From Janthinobacterium agaricidamnosum (GTDB taxonomy: Bacteria > Pseudomonadota > Gammaproteobacteria > Burkholderiales > Burkholderiaceae_D): a stretch of DNA of 64,000 bases. Under the pieces are notes generated by a model. That model was not told where the DNA came from and did not search any database. It worked only from the letters and a program-made list of their open reading frames with translations. The DNA lies in NCBI RefSeq assembly GCF_003667705.1, contig NZ_CP033019.1:1736001-1800000 (forward strand), read 5' to 3'. The position numbers and the translations under genes are program-made. Below, piece after piece: positions 9,075 to 18,971 of this stretch (its first letter is position 1; each line of letters begins with the position of its first letter).

Positions 9075-11237
9075 TTAGCGGATGCGCATGCCAGGTTCCG
9101 CGCCCGGCCATGGGTTCAGGATGTAGATGCCCGGATTGGCCTTCTCGTCGGCGGCGGAGGCGGCCATGACCATGCCTTCCGAAATGCCGAACTTCATCTT
9201 GCGCGGCGCCAGATTGGCCACCAGCACGGTCAGCTTGCCGATCAGTTCTTCCGGCTGATAGGCCGAACGGATGCCCGAGAAGACATTGCGCAAGCGGCCT
9301 TCGCCCGCATCCAGGGTCAGGCGCAGCAGCTTGTCCGAGCCGTCGACCAGTTCGCAATTGACGATTTTCGCGATGCGCAGGTCGACCTTGAGGAAGTCGT
9401 CGATCTTGATTTCGGGCGCCAGTTCCTCGATGGCGGCAGCGGCGGCAGCAGGGGCTGCGGCGTCGTTCGCGGCGTCGCCAGCCGGTGCGGCGATGGCGGC
9501 GGCTGTTTGCGGCGCGTCGAACAGCGCTTCGATCATCTTCGCATCCATGCGCGTCATCAAGTGGCTGTAGGCACCGATGGTGCGGCCCAGCATGCTGTTC
9601 GAGACGTCATCGACGTGCGTATCGGCCCAGGTGAACTCGGCGTCGTTGAGGAAGGAGGCCACGTTCTTGGCCACGCCTGGCAGCACCGGCGACAGCAAAA
9701 TCGTCAGCTGGCGGAACAGGATCAGGGCCGTCGTGCACACGTCGTGCAGTTCGGCCGTCTTGTCCGCATCCTTGGCCAGGATCCATGGCTTGTTTTCATC
9801 GACATACTGGTTGGTGATGTCGGCGATTTCCATGATCTCACGCAAGGCCTTGCCGAATTCGCGGTTTTCGTAGTGGGCCGCGATGCTGGCCTGGCGTTCC
9901 TTGCTCAGGACTTCGTCGCCGGACGGCACGTTGTAGGTCAGCGCGCGCCAGATGTAGCCCTGCGCCTTCGACGACAGGCTGGTGGCCAGCTTGCCGTCGA
10001 ATTTCTTGGCGATGAAGCCGGCGCAGCGGCTGGCGATGTTCACGTACTTGCCGATCAGGTCGCTGTTCACGCGGGCGACGAAATCCTCGCCGTTGAAATC
10101 CAGGTCTTCCACTTTCGAGTTCAGCTTGAACGCGATGTAGTAGCGCAGCCATTCCGGGTTCATGCCCAGGTCCAGGTAGCGCAGCGGCGAAATACCGGTG
10201 CCGCGCGACTTCGACATCTTTTCGTTGTTAACCGTCAGGAAGCCGTGCACATTGACTTTCAGTTTGTCGATCACCGGGTGATCGGCGAACTTCAGCATGG
10301 CAGGCCAGAACAGCAAATGGAAAGACACGATGTCCTTGCCGATGAAATGGATCTGTTCCGTCGTCGGGTCGTTCAGGAAGGCGTCGAAATCGATGCCTTT
10401 CTTGTCGCAATAGTTTTTCAGGCTGGCCAGGTAGCCGACGGGCGCGTCCATCCATACATAGAAGAACTTGCCCGGTGCATCGGGAATCGGGATGCCGAAG
10501 TAGGGCGCGTCGCGCGAGATATCCCAGTCGGCCAGCTTTTCACCCGCTTCGCCCAGCCATTCGCTGACCTTGTTGACCATTTCAGGCTGCAGGCGGCCTG
10601 GCGTGTTGAGCCAATCCTTGAGGAATTCGAAGCAGCGCGGGTCGGACAGCTTGAAGAAATACTGTTCCGACGGCTTCATCACGGGCGTCGCGTTGGTGAA
10701 GACCGAGAACGGGTTGACCAGGTCGGTCGGCTGGTAAGCGGCGCCGCACACTTCGCAATTGTCGCCGTACTGGTTCTTGGCGCCGCATTTCGGGCATTCG
10801 CCCTTGATGTTGCGGTCGGCCAGGAACATGCCCTTGACCGGGTCGAAGAAGCGGTCGACGGTTTTTGTGACGATCAGGCCCGTATCGCGCAGCTTGCGGT
10901 AGATCGATTGCGACAGGTCGACGTTTTCCGGCGAATCGGTCGAATACCAGTTGTCGAAGGCGATATGGAAGCCATCGAGGTACTGGGCGCGGCCGGCCGC
11001 GATGTTTGCGACGAATTGCTGCGGCGTGATGCCTTCCTTTTCGGCGGCGATCATGATGGGCGTGCCATGCGTATCGTCGGCGCCCACAAAGTGCACTTCA
11101 CGGCCGGCTTCGCCATCGCGTTGCATTCGCTGGAACCGGACCCAGATATCAGCCTGGATGTATTCCATGATGTGGCCAATGTGAAAAGCGGCGTTTGCGT
11201 AAGGCAGGGCAGTGGTGACGAACAGCTTGCGAGTCAT
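9075..11237 (-). CDS. metG: Methionyl-tRNA synthetase
   Basis: MetRS charges tRNA(Met) with methionine. The 720-residue protein begins [19 protein letters not shown] and has the class I HIGH motif at once (HIGH in [11 protein letters not shown]), a zinc knuckle CPKC...CEVC near 150, KMSKS in [10 protein letters not shown] near 335, and a C-terminal tRNA-binding (EMAP/Trbp111-like) domain from about 615 joined by an alanine-rich linker. The open frame continues 50 codons upstream to 11387, but the homologous start is ATG 11237. It is divergent from apbC, with a 160-bp shared upstream region. Confidence 0.96.
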   Translation of the reverse strand: MTRKLFVTTALPYANAAFHIGHIMEYIQADIWVRFQRMQRDGEAGREVHFVGADDTHGTPIMIAAEKEGITPQQFVANIAAGRAQYLDGFHIAFDNWYSTDSPENVDLSQSIYRKLRDTGLIVTKTVDRFFDPVKGMFLADRNIKGECPKCGAKNQYGDNCEVCGAAYQPTDLVNPFSVFTNATPVMKPSEQYFFKLSDPRCFEFLKDWLNTPGRLQPEMVNKVSEWLGEAGEKLADWDISRDAPYFGIPIPDAPGKFFYVWMDAPVGYLASLKNYCDKKGIDFDAFLNDPTTEQIHFIGKDIVSFHLLFWPAMLKFADHPVIDKLKVNVHGFLTVNNEKMSKSRGTGISPLRYLDLGMNPEWLRYYIAFKLNSKVEDLDFNGEDFVARVNSDLIGKYVNIASRCAGFIAKKFDGKLATSLSSKAQGYIWRALTYNVPSGDEVLSKERQASIAAHYENREFGKALREIMEIADITNQYVDENKPWILAKDADKTAELHDVCTTALILFRQLTILLSPVLPGVAKNVASFLNDAEFTWADTHVDDVSNSMLGRTIGAYSHLMTRMDAKMIEALFDAPQTAAAIAAPAGDAANDAAAPAAAAAAIEELAPEIKIDDFLKVDLRIAKIVNCELVDGSDKLLRLTLDAGEGRLRNVFSGIRSAYQPEELIGKLTVLVANLAPRKMKFGISEGMVMAASAADEKANPGIYILNPWPGAEPGMRIR

Positions 11238-11397
11238 GATTGATGCACTTTTGGGATGGATAATAGGACATTTTAACAGCGGAAAGGCAATATGAGCAGA
11301 TGCAGCGCCGGCAAGTGATGCTTTTGCCGCCATCGCACCATGCAAATTTGCGCTAGACTGCGCGTATTGCACATATGTAGTACACACGGAGATTTAC

Positions 11398-12486
11398 ATG
11401 AGCATCACAGTAGAAGACGTCAAGGCCGCGCTGGCCCAGGTTATTGATCCAAATACACATAAAGATTTCGTTTCCAGTAAAACCGTCAAGAATCTGAAGG
11501 TCGATGGCAGCGACATTTCGCTCGACATCGAACTGGGCTACCCCGCCAAGAGCCAGATCGACCTGATCCGCAAATCCGTGCTGGCCGCGTTGCGCGTGCT
11601 GCCGGGCGTGGGCAACGTCAGCGTGGGCGTGTCGTCGAAAATCATTTCGCACACGGTGCAGCGCGGCTTGAAGCCGATGAGCAATGTGAAAAACATCATC
11701 GCCGTCGCTTCCGGCAAGGGCGGTGTTGGCAAATCGACCACGGCCGTCAACCTGGCCCTGGCCCTGGCTGCCGAAGGCGCCACCGTCGGCATGCTGGACG
11801 CCGACATCTATGGCCCGTCGCAGCCGATGATGCTGGGCATCAGCGGCCAGCCGAAGACGCTGGACGGCAAGAGCATGGAGCCGATGGAAAACCACGGCCT
11901 GCAAGTGTCGTCGATCGGCTTCATGATCGATCCGGACGAGCCGATGGTGTGGCGCGGCCCCATGGTCACGCAAGCCTTGCAGCAATTGCTGGACCAGACC
12001 AACTGGCGCGACCTCGATTATCTGATCGTCGACATGCCGCCAGGCACGGGCGATATTCAATTGACCCTGTCGCAGAAAGTGCCCGTCACGGGCGCCGTGA
12101 TCGTCACGACGCCGCAGGACATCGCGCTGCTGGACGCGCGCAAGGGTCTGAAAATGTTCGAGAAGGTCGGCATTCCGATTTTGGGCGTGGTGGAAAACAT
12201 GAGCACGCACATCTGCTCGAACTGCGGCCATGCGGAAGAAATCTTCGGCGCCGGCGGCGGCGCGAAGATGTGCGCGGACTTCGGCGTGGAATTCCTCGGC
12301 GCCTTGCCGCTGACCATGGCGATTCGCCAGCAGACGGATTCGGGCACGCCCACCGTCGTGGCCGAGCCGGAAGGCCCCGTCGCCGTGATCTACAAGCAGA
12401 TCGCCCGCACCATCGCCATCAAGGTGGCGGAAAAGGCGAAGGATATGACCAGCAAGTTCCCGTCGATCGTCATCAAGAACGACTAG
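11398..12486 (+). CDS. apbC: Iron-sulfur cluster carrier ATPase ApbC/Mrp
   Basis: ApbC is a P-loop NTPase that binds and transfers Fe-S clusters in the cytoplasm. The 362-residue protein has an N-terminal MIP18/DUF59-type domain (about 1-90), the deviant Walker A GKGGVGKST at about 105-113, the switch region MLDADIYGPSQP near 140, DMPPGTGD near 210 and the cluster-binding CSNC motif near 272. ATG 11398 follows GGAGA. It is transcribed divergently from metG, an arrangement common in betaproteobacteria. A strong stem-loop follows the stop. Confidence 0.95.
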   Translation: MSITVEDVKAALAQVIDPNTHKDFVSSKTVKNLKVDGSDISLDIELGYPAKSQIDLIRKSVLAALRVLPGVGNVSVGVSSKIISHTVQRGLKPMSNVKNIIAVASGKGGVGKSTTAVNLALALAAEGATVGMLDADIYGPSQPMMLGISGQPKTLDGKSMEPMENHGLQVSSIGFMIDPDEPMVWRGPMVTQALQQLLDQTNWRDLDYLIVDMPPGTGDIQLTLSQKVPVTGAVIVTTPQDIALLDARKGLKMFEKVGIPILGVVENMSTHICSNCGHAEEIFGAGGGAKMCADFGVEFLGALPLTMAIRQQTDSGTPTVVAEPEGPVAVIYKQIARTIAIKVAEKAKDMTSKFPSIVIKND

Positions 12487-12492
12487 TGGCTG

Positions 12493-12525
12493 GGTGGCCT
12501 TGCAAACCTGGTTTTCAAGGCCACC
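12493..12525 (+). terminator. Perfect 10-bp stem-loop after apbC
   Basis: GGTGGCCTTG (12493-12502) pairs perfectly with CAAGGCCACC (12516-12525) around a 13-nt loop, 6 bp after the stop codon. There is no T-run after it, so it may be a weak terminator or a 3' mRNA stabiliser. Confidence 0.6.
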
Positions 12526-12618
12526 AGTGGCACCATTGGCTTAACTCGTCCCCGGCGCCATGACCGCCAGGAATATGGTTTCATGCAGTCCGTGTTGTTA
12601 TTAACAAGAGGAGACATC

Positions 12619-13026
12619 ATGCAATTGACCACCGTATTCCTGCGCCAAGCCGCAGTCCTGCTTGCCGGCAGCCTGCTGGCCGCCAGCGCCTTCGCCCAAT
12701 CCGTTTCCTTCGTCGAGCCAGCCGATGGTGCGACGGTGACGAGCCCGTTCAAAGTGAAATTTGCCGTCAGCGGCATGGACGTCAAGCCGGCCGGCGACAT
12801 GACGGCCAAGACGGGCCACCATCATCTGCTCATCAATACAGGGCCGATGAAGGCGGGCGAGATGATACCCATGGATGACAAGCATTTGCATTTCGGCAAA
12901 GGTCAAACGGAAACGGACGTCACCTTGCCGCCGGGCCAGTACACGCTCACCATGCAGTTCGCCAATGGCGCGCACCAGTCGTATGGGCCGGAGTTAAGCA
13001 AAAGCATCAAAGTGACGGTCAAGTAA
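12619..13026 (+). CDS. DUF4399 domain exported protein
   Basis: A 135-residue protein with a Sec signal peptide (MQLTTVFLRQAAVLLAGSLL then ASAFAQ, cleavage near residue 24). The mature part matches the DUF4399 pattern: FVEPADGATVTSPFKVKF, a histidine-rich TGHHHLLIN, and a closing PGQYTLTMQFANGAHQSYGP. Such proteins are periplasmic with unknown role; the His cluster suggests metal binding, which is inference. ATG 12619 follows AAGAGGAG; the open frame upstream is not needed. It appears monocistronic with a terminator behind it. Confidence 0.85.
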   Translation: MQLTTVFLRQAAVLLAGSLLAASAFAQSVSFVEPADGATVTSPFKVKFAVSGMDVKPAGDMTAKTGHHHLLINTGPMKAGEMIPMDDKHLHFGKGQTETDVTLPPGQYTLTMQFANGAHQSYGPELSKSIKVTVK

Positions 13027-13052
13027 GTCGGATATATTGTCTGTTGCGGCAC

Positions 13053-13086
13053 AGGCCGGGTTCCAGCGATGGGGCCCGGCCTTTTC
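13053..13086 (+). terminator. Terminator after the DUF4399 gene
   Basis: AGGCCGGG (13053-13060) pairs with CCCGGCCT (13075-13082), followed by TTT and an AT-rich stretch. Confidence 0.8.
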
Positions 13087-13163
13087 ATATTGTTGCTTCT
13101 TGTCATTGTTGTGTCATATAGTCGGCGTATGCTGCCCGGTGGCCTAACTTTTGATGAGTGGAT

Positions 13164-14843
13164 ATGACGAAACATTTCTCCCTTTCCCGGCAGCTGGCGC
13201 AGGCGCTGCTGCTGGTGACGAGCGTGGCGGCTTGCCAGGCATATGCGGCCAAGGCCGTACCCTCGGCTGCGGCGCAGCCCAAGCTGGTCGTGGTGCTGGT
13301 GGTCGACGGTTTGCCGCAGGAACAGGTGACGCGCTACCGCGAGCAGTTCGGCCAGGGCGGTTTCCGCCGCCTGCTGGAGCAGGGCGCGTGGTTCAGCGAT
13401 GCGCACCAGGCGCATGGCATCACGGTTACCGCCATCGGCCACTCGGCCGTGCTGTCGGGCGCCTATCCTTACCAGCATGGCGTGATCGGCAATAACTGGA
13501 TCGATCCCCTCACGAAAAAGTCCGTGTACTGCACCGAGGATGGCAATTTCCATTACATCGGCGAAGAGACGAAGCCGGACGACGGTACCGCGCCGACCAA
13601 GCTGCGCGTGGGCACCCTCGGTGACGAGCTGCGCTATGCCACGGGCGACAAGGCCAAGGTCGTCACCGTGTCGGGCAAAGACCGCGGCGCCATCCTGCTG
13701 GCCGGGAAAACGGGCACGGCCTATATGTACATGGAAAAGACGGGCAATTTCGCCAGCAGCACCTATTACATGCAGCAGCATCCGCAATGGGTGCAGCGCT
13801 ACCAGGCGGCCAAGCCGCAGGACCGTTATTACGGCAAGAGCTGGACGCCGCTGCTGGCCGACGGGGCATATGTCAACGATGCGCGCGATGATCTGGTGGC
13901 GGCCAAGCCGGGCACGCGCAACACCTTCCCGTTCGCCTATTACAGCGACAGCGGCAAGCTCGACGGCGAGTACTACAGCCGCTTGAAGTCCGGTCCCTTC
14001 CTCGATGAACTGACCCTGGAATTTGCCCGTGCCGCCATCGACGGCGAAAACCTGGGCCGCAATCCGGCCGGCGTGCCCGACATCCTGGGCGTGAGCCTGT
14101 CCGCGCACGACTACGTGAACCATGCCTACGGCCCGGAAAGCAAGATGTCGCACGACCACCTGCAGCGCCTGGACCGCATGCTGGCCGGCTTCTTTCTTGA
14201 TCTCGATAAAAAAGTCGGCATGGACAACGTGCTGGTGGTGCTGACGGCCGACCATGGCTTTGCCAACGTGCCGGAATTTACGGAAGCGCGCGGCGGCTTT
14301 ACGGCCAAGCGCATCGACGGCGACAAGCTGGTCGCAAGCCTGAATCAGCACCTGGCGACGACCCTGGGCGTGGACAAGCTGGTGACGACGTCGTCGCTGC
14401 CGAATATCTACCTCGATTACGCGCTGGCGGAAAAGGGCGGCGTCCATCGCGCCGCGCTGGAAGACGCGGCGGCCCGCTTCCTGCTGCAGCAGGACGGCCT
14501 GGCGCAAGTCTATACGCGCACGCAGATGGAAACAGGCGCCGTGGCCACGCGCATGGATACCCTGATGCGCCGCGCCTGGAACCGCCAGCTGTCGGGCGAC
14601 CTGATGGTCGTCACAAAACCGGCCTGGTACTTCGGCAAAGGCAGCGGCGGCACTTCGCACGGCACGCCGTACACGTATGACACCAACGTGCCGCTGATGG
14701 TGTTCGGCCCCCGCTGGATCAAGCCGGGCGCCTATGGCCAGTACGCGGAAGTGGTCGACATCGCGCCGACCCTGGCGCATCTGCTGCGCATACGCCAGCC
14801 GTCCGCGTCGGAAGGGCGGATTTTGACGGAGGCGGTGCGCTAA
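13164..14843 (+). CDS. Alkaline phosphatase superfamily protein, PafA-like
   Basis: A 559-residue exported phosphatase. A signal peptide covers about residues 1-28. The metal site and nucleophile of the superfamily are visible: VVDGLP (Asp48), TVTAIGHSAVLSG with the candidate nucleophile threonine (87 or 89), DYVNHAYGP, TADHGFANVP and SHGTPYTYD. The segment VSGKDRGAIL resembles the Lys/Arg pair of the monoesterase PafA, suggesting phosphate release from monoesters rather than nucleotide diesters; this is inference. ATG 13164 is preferred to the GTG at 13158. It is convergent with a phospholipase D-like gene, with a REP pair between them. Confidence 0.88.
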   Translation: MTKHFSLSRQLAQALLLVTSVAACQAYAAKAVPSAAAQPKLVVVLVVDGLPQEQVTRYREQFGQGGFRRLLEQGAWFSDAHQAHGITVTAIGHSAVLSGAYPYQHGVIGNNWIDPLTKKSVYCTEDGNFHYIGEETKPDDGTAPTKLRVGTLGDELRYATGDKAKVVTVSGKDRGAILLAGKTGTAYMYMEKTGNFASSTYYMQQHPQWVQRYQAAKPQDRYYGKSWTPLLADGAYVNDARDDLVAAKPGTRNTFPFAYYSDSGKLDGEYYSRLKSGPFLDELTLEFARAAIDGENLGRNPAGVPDILGVSLSAHDYVNHAYGPESKMSHDHLQRLDRMLAGFFLDLDKKVGMDNVLVVLTADHGFANVPEFTEARGGFTAKRIDGDKLVASLNQHLATTLGVDKLVTTSSLPNIYLDYALAEKGGVHRAALEDAAARFLLQQDGLAQVYTRTQMETGAVATRMDTLMRRAWNRQLSGDLMVVTKPAWYFGKGSGGTSHGTPYTYDTNVPLMVFGPRWIKPGAYGQYAEVVDIAPTLAHLLRIRQPSASEGRILTEAVR

Positions 14844-14860
14844 GGGCGGTGCTGCGCGCT

Positions 14861-14946
14861 TGTCGGCTTACGCGCTTTGCGCTAACCCGACCTACGATGA
14901 CCTCGTAGGTCGGATGACGCGGGGCGCAGCCACGCGTCATCCGACA
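14861..14946. repeat. Pair of REP-type palindromes
   Basis: Two palindromic elements in opposite orientation: TGTCGGCTTACGCG...CGACCTAC at 14861-14895, and GTAGGTCGGATGACGCG...CATCCGACA at 14905-14946. The shared GTAGGTCGG head is also seen at 17876, 21257, 21427 and in the array at 31645. They fill the gap between convergent gene ends. Confidence 0.85.
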
Positions 14947-14965
14947 ACATCGTCGGCAAAACCGC

Positions 14966-16531
14966 TTACAGCAGCCAATCAATCGGCAGCACCGACAGAA
15001 TCGCCACTCCCATGCGCTTCCACACGCTGGTGCCCGGTTCCGTGTCGTAGCGCGTGGCGGCGCCGCTGGCGTCGCGGGCGATCCAGTACAGCGCGCCGTC
15101 GTCGCCAAGCAGCACCTGGTAGGCGCGCTGCGGGATGGTGGTGCGCATGGCTAGCCCCAGCTGGCTGGCCAGCGCGGGGCTGTCGATGACGAGGCCCATT
15201 TCCGTATTCAATTCGATCGAGCGCGGGTCGAAGTTGAACGAGCCGACAAAGATGCGCCGGTCGTCGACGGCGAAGGTCTTCGCATGCAGGCTCGATGCGG
15301 AGCTGCCGAAGCGGCCCGTCTGCTCGCGCGCGTCGCCGGCTTCCCACGAGCGGCGCGACTCGTACAGCAGCACGCCCGCTTCCAGCAGCGGTTTCCGCCA
15401 CTTCGCGTAACCCGCATGCACGGCCGCCACGTCGGTCGCTTCCAGCGCGTTCGTCAGGATGCGCACGCCCACGCCTTTTTTCGCCAGGTCGGCAAAGGCT
15501 TGCGTGCCGGACTTGCCGGGCACGAAATACGGCGATACCAGATCCACTTCCTTTTCCGGCACACCGAGCAGGTTTTGCAGGTTTTCCGCCACGCCCGTGC
15601 CGGGTCTGGCCTGGTCCAGCACCTTGGCCGGGTCGTCGCTGACCATGCGCGTCCTTGCCCATTCGAAGGGCAGGGTGCGTTCCATCATCTGCTTGACGAA
15701 GGGCGAGGTGCGCAGCGCCTGCACGTATTCTTCGGCCGCCCTGGTGTCGTCGATGCGGTCCGCCTCGGCGGCGATGGTGGCCGCGTCGCCATCGACAGGG
15801 CTGGTCAGCAGCAGTGCGGCCGGGTAGGCCGAGGCGCTGTTCCAGTAGCGGTCGAAATCCTGCGAGACCTCGCCGACGACGGGGCCGATGGCCAGCACGT
15901 CCAGGTCGGCGAACAGCACGTCACCGGCCGCGCCGAAGTATTCATCGCCCACATTGCGCCCGCCCACGATGGTGGCGTGGTTGTCGGCCGTGAACGATTT
16001 ATTGTGCATGCGCCGGTTGAGGCGCGAAAAATCGGTGGCGAAGGCCAGCGCGCGCGGCGCGCGGGGCACGAAGGGATTGAACAGGCGGATTTCCAGATTC
16101 CGCTGCTTGCCCAGCATGGACAGGGTCTGGTCCAGGCCCGCCGTGTTGTTATCGTCGAGCAGCAGGCGCACGCGCACGCCCCGTTCGGCCGCCTGGCGCA
16201 AGGCATCGAACAGCAGGGTGCCCGTGATGTCCTTGTGCCAGATGTAGTACTGCACGTCCAGGCTGCGCTGGGCGGCGGCGGCCAGCAGGGCGCGCGCGGC
16301 AAAGGCGTCGCGCCCGTCGACCAGCGGATAGATGCCGGACACGCCGGGATGCTGCGCCACCATGGGCGCAATGGCCGTGGCCAATTGGGTGTGCTGTGTG
16401 TCGGCGATGACGCTGGAGGGGATGCGGCCGTCCAGCGAGGGCAGGGAAGCGCAGCCGGCGAGGACGGCGGACAGCAGCAGCGGCAGCAGCAGCCGGGTGG
16501 CGCTGCGGAAGGGAAGTGCTTGGGCGGGCAT
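14966..16531 (-). CDS. Phospholipase D-like / cardiolipin synthase family lipoprotein
   Basis: A 521-residue member of the PLD superfamily. The N-terminus is a lipoprotein signal with lipobox LAGC (Cys27). Two catalytic HKD sites are visible: MHNKSFTADNHATIVGG (near 175) and LHAKTFAVDDRRIFVGS (near 410). The architecture resembles ClsC/YmdC-type cardiolipin synthases, which join phospholipids at the membrane, but a phospholipase or phosphatidyl-transferase of other specificity is possible. Membrane anchoring by a lipid is unusual for ClsC and should be noted. It is monocistronic, upstream of nothing obvious, with the lysA gene 63 bp behind it on the same strand. Confidence 0.86.
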   Translation of the reverse strand: MPAQALPFRSATRLLLPLLLSAVLAGCASLPSLDGRIPSSVIADTQHTQLATAIAPMVAQHPGVSGIYPLVDGRDAFAARALLAAAAQRSLDVQYYIWHKDITGTLLFDALRQAAERGVRVRLLLDDNNTAGLDQTLSMLGKQRNLEIRLFNPFVPRAPRALAFATDFSRLNRRMHNKSFTADNHATIVGGRNVGDEYFGAAGDVLFADLDVLAIGPVVGEVSQDFDRYWNSASAYPAALLLTSPVDGDAATIAAEADRIDDTRAAEEYVQALRTSPFVKQMMERTLPFEWARTRMVSDDPAKVLDQARPGTGVAENLQNLLGVPEKEVDLVSPYFVPGKSGTQAFADLAKKGVGVRILTNALEATDVAAVHAGYAKWRKPLLEAGVLLYESRRSWEAGDAREQTGRFGSSASSLHAKTFAVDDRRIFVGSFNFDPRSIELNTEMGLVIDSPALASQLGLAMRTTIPQRAYQVLLGDDGALYWIARDASGAATRYDTEPGTSVWKRMGVAILSVLPIDWLL

Positions 16532-16594
16532 GGCGGGCTTTCATCGAGTTGCCCCGATGTTAGCAGATGCGCATGCCCGCACGCGGGCGAGGAT

Positions 16595-17863
16595 TTACAG
16601 TTGTTCCAGCGCGATCAGCTCGGCCACCGTCTGGCGGCGGCGGATCAGGCGCGACGGGTGTTGCTCATCGGCGCCATCGACCAGGTATTCGGCTGCATGC
16701 GGGCGGCTGTTATAGTTCGACGACATCGACGCGCCATACGCGCCCGCGCCTTCGAAGACCACATAGTCGCCCACCTGCGCTGCCGGCAGCTGCCGGGTTT
16801 CCACCACGCCGCCATCGCGCTGGGTGAAGACGTCGCCCGATTCGCACAGGGGGCCGCCGACGACGGTGGCGTGCTGCTCATCGAGAGCGCGGCCGTCGTG
16901 CGCGATCACCGACATTTCATGGTAGCTGCCGTACATGGCGGGGCGCATCAGTTCATTGAAACCCGTATCGAGCAAGGTGAAGTGCTTGCCGCCCATTTGC
17001 TTGGTGGCGCGCACTTCGGCCACCAGCAGGCCCGCATCGGCCACGAGGAAGCGGCCAGGTTCGATTTCCAGGTGCACGCGATGGCCCAGGTGCGCCTCGA
17101 TCTGCTTGCGCGCCGCATCCCACAGCTGGAAGTAGTGGTCCGTGTCGACTGGTTGCTCGCCTTCGCGGTAGGGCACGGACAGGCCGCCGCCCGTGGAAAT
17201 GGCTTCGATGTCGTGGCCCATGTTCTTGACCAGGTCGACCATGGTGCCGCAGACGGTTTCCAGGTGGCTGTAATCGACGCCCGAGCCGATGTGCATGTGC
17301 AGGCCCACCAGGTGCAGTCCGTGGGCGCGAATGACGGCCAGCGCCTCCGGCAGCTCTTCGTACCAGATGCCGTGCTTGCTGTTTTCGCCGCCCGTATTGG
17401 TCTTGTTGCTGTGGCCATGCCCATAGCCGGGATTGATGCGCAGCCAGACGCGGTGACCGGGCGACACGGGGCCCAGCTGGCGCAGCATGTCGACGGAGCC
17501 GCAATTGACTTCAATTTTTGCTGCTGCCACGCGCGCCAGGGTGGCGCGGTCGAACAGGTCGCAGGTGAACACCACGCCGGCCGCGCCATTCGTTTGCGCC
17601 GGCGTAAAGCCTGCCTGCAGCGCGCGCTCGATCTCGCCCAGCGAGACGGCGTCCACGTGCACGCCCGCTTCGCGCATCAGGGTGAGCAAATGGATGTTCG
17701 AGTTGGCCTTTTGCGCGAAGCGCACGGTGTCAAATTGCGCCAGCTGCGCGATGCGCGCGCGGATGGTGGCCGCGTCATACACCCACAGGGGCGTGCCGTG
17801 TTCCTGGGCGAGTTGGGCGAGGGTGGCGTCTGGCACTGGTTTCATGGCGGTGGTCTTTGTCAT
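16595..17863 (-). CDS. lysA: Diaminopimelate decarboxylase
   Basis: LysA decarboxylates meso-diaminopimelate to L-lysine using pyridoxal phosphate, the last step of lysine synthesis. The 422-residue protein has the PLP lysine in RFAQKANSN (Lys52), the HVDAVSLGE block, the phosphate-binding glycines in STGGGLSVPY and the substrate/catalytic cysteine in LCESGDVF. It is divergent from a LysR-type regulator as in E. coli. A REP palindrome ends 12 bp upstream of the ATG at 17863, where a ribosome-binding site would be expected; no clear Shine-Dalgarno sequence is visible. An in-frame ATG at 17845 is an alternative start. Confidence 0.95.
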   Translation of the reverse strand: MTKTTAMKPVPDATLAQLAQEHGTPLWVYDAATIRARIAQLAQFDTVRFAQKANSNIHLLTLMREAGVHVDAVSLGEIERALQAGFTPAQTNGAAGVVFTCDLFDRATLARVAAAKIEVNCGSVDMLRQLGPVSPGHRVWLRINPGYGHGHSNKTNTGGENSKHGIWYEELPEALAVIRAHGLHLVGLHMHIGSGVDYSHLETVCGTMVDLVKNMGHDIEAISTGGGLSVPYREGEQPVDTDHYFQLWDAARKQIEAHLGHRVHLEIEPGRFLVADAGLLVAEVRATKQMGGKHFTLLDTGFNELMRPAMYGSYHEMSVIAHDGRALDEQHATVVGGPLCESGDVFTQRDGGVVETRQLPAAQVGDYVVFEGAGAYGASMSSNYNSRPHAAEYLVDGADEQHPSRLIRRRQTVAELIALEQL

Positions 17864-17875
17864 TTTATGGAGGGG

Positions 17876-17910
17876 TGTCGGATTACGCGCTTTGCGCTAA
17901 TCCGACCTAC
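17876..17910. repeat. REP palindrome in the lysA 5' leader
   Basis: TGTCGGATTACGCG, a CTTTG loop, then CGCTAATCCGACCTAC: a 15-bp imperfect palindrome of the GTAGGTCGG type, placed 12 bp before the lysA start codon. Confidence 0.85.
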
Positions 17911-17957
17911 GATGCTGACAATGATGCGGCTTTTCTGTGTAAACATAAAATATCCAT

Positions 17958-17981
17958 TTAAGGTGACCTTATTCATTTATG
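17958..17981. promoter_or_regulatory. Possible operator between lysA and lysR
   Basis: The perfect palindrome AAGGTGACCTT lies at 17960-17970 in an AT-rich stretch, 13 bp before the first candidate lysR start. Its position in the divergent control region suits a LysR binding or promoter site; this is inference. Confidence 0.35.
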
Positions 17982-17989
17982 ATATGGTC

Positions 17990-18901
17990 ATGACCATCTC
18001 ATTGCGCCACATCGAGGTTTTTCGCGCCATCATGACGACGGGCAGCGTGACGGCCGCCGCCGCCATGCTGCACACCTCGCAGCCCACCGTCAGCCGCGAG
18101 CTGGCGCGCCTCGAGCACTTGACGGGCCTGACCCTGTTCGAGCGCGAACGGGGGCGTCTGCGCCCCACGGCCCAGGCGCTGCAGCTGTTCGAGGAAGTGC
18201 AGCGCGCGTATTTCGGCCTGGAGCGCATCGTCAGCACGGCGGCGGCCCTGCGCCAGTTCGACCAGGGGCAGTTGTCGATCGCCTGCCTGCCCGTGTTTTC
18301 CCAATCCTTGCTGCCGCAGGCGTGCAAGCGCTTCGTCGCCGACTTTCCCAAGGTGAGCATCAGCATCACGCCGCAGGAGTCGCCGCTGCTGGAAGAATGG
18401 CTGTCGGCGCAGCGCCACGACATCGGCCTGACGGAAGTGGGCAATGCGCCGCCGGGCACCGCGCTCGATACCTTGATGTCCGTCGACGAAGTATGCGTGC
18501 TGCCCGACGGCCATGCGCTCGCCAGCAAGGCCGTGCTGCGGCCGGCGGACTTCGCGGGCCAGCCTTTCATCAGCCTGGCCGCCGTCGACCCCTACCGCCA
18601 GCAGATCGACGCCATCTTTGCGCAAGCAGGCGTGGAGCGGCGCATGGCGCTCGACACGCACAGCGCCGCTTCCGTGTGCGCCATGGTGCGCGAAGGCGTG
18701 GGGCTGGCCATCGTCAATCCGCTCACGGCCCTCGATTATGCGGGGCAGGGCTTGCAGATCCGCCGCTTTGCCGTATCCCTGCCGTTCACGGTGAATCTCG
18801 TGAAACCGTTGCACCGGCCCTTGTCGCAGCTGGTCGCCCTGTTCGAGCAGGCGCTGCATGCGCAGGCGGACGAGGTGAAAAGGCGCTTGCTGCAGCTGTG
18901 A
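17990..18901 (+). CDS. lysR: LysR family transcriptional regulator, probable lysA activator
   Basis: A 303-residue LysR-type regulator. The N-terminal winged helix-turn-helix (about 1-62) includes [24 protein letters not shown], and an effector-binding domain of the periplasmic-binding fold follows (about 90-295). Its position, divergent from lysA, matches E. coli LysR, which activates lysA when diaminopimelate is present. Starts at 17990 and 17984 are both in frame; the longer adds only MV. The open frame extends far upstream through the lysA antisense strand, which is an artefact. gltX follows 70 bp later on the same strand. Confidence 0.88.
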   Translation: MTISLRHIEVFRAIMTTGSVTAAAAMLHTSQPTVSRELARLEHLTGLTLFERERGRLRPTAQALQLFEEVQRAYFGLERIVSTAAALRQFDQGQLSIACLPVFSQSLLPQACKRFVADFPKVSISITPQESPLLEEWLSAQRHDIGLTEVGNAPPGTALDTLMSVDEVCVLPDGHALASKAVLRPADFAGQPFISLAAVDPYRQQIDAIFAQAGVERRMALDTHSAASVCAMVREGVGLAIVNPLTALDYAGQGLQIRRFAVSLPFTVNLVKPLHRPLSQLVALFEQALHAQADEVKRRLLQL

Positions 18902-18971
18902 CGGCGCTTGTGGAGCGGCGGCGGTCAACAGAGTAAAATGGCGTTTTACTTATTCAAGCCTGATTACTTCG

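Noticed and set aside
8814..11243. Long + strand open frame opposite metG
   Set aside because: High-GC antisense frame with Arg/His/Val-rich composition and no recognisable motif.
11238..11387. A 50-codon N-terminal extension of metG
   Set aside because: The family start [16 protein letters not shown] is at 11237; the extension runs into the apbC promoter region and lacks a ribosome site.
15284..17983. A very long + strand open frame that continues into lysR
   Set aside because: It is antisense to the phospholipase D-like gene and lysA; only the part from 17984 or 17990 has LysR homology.
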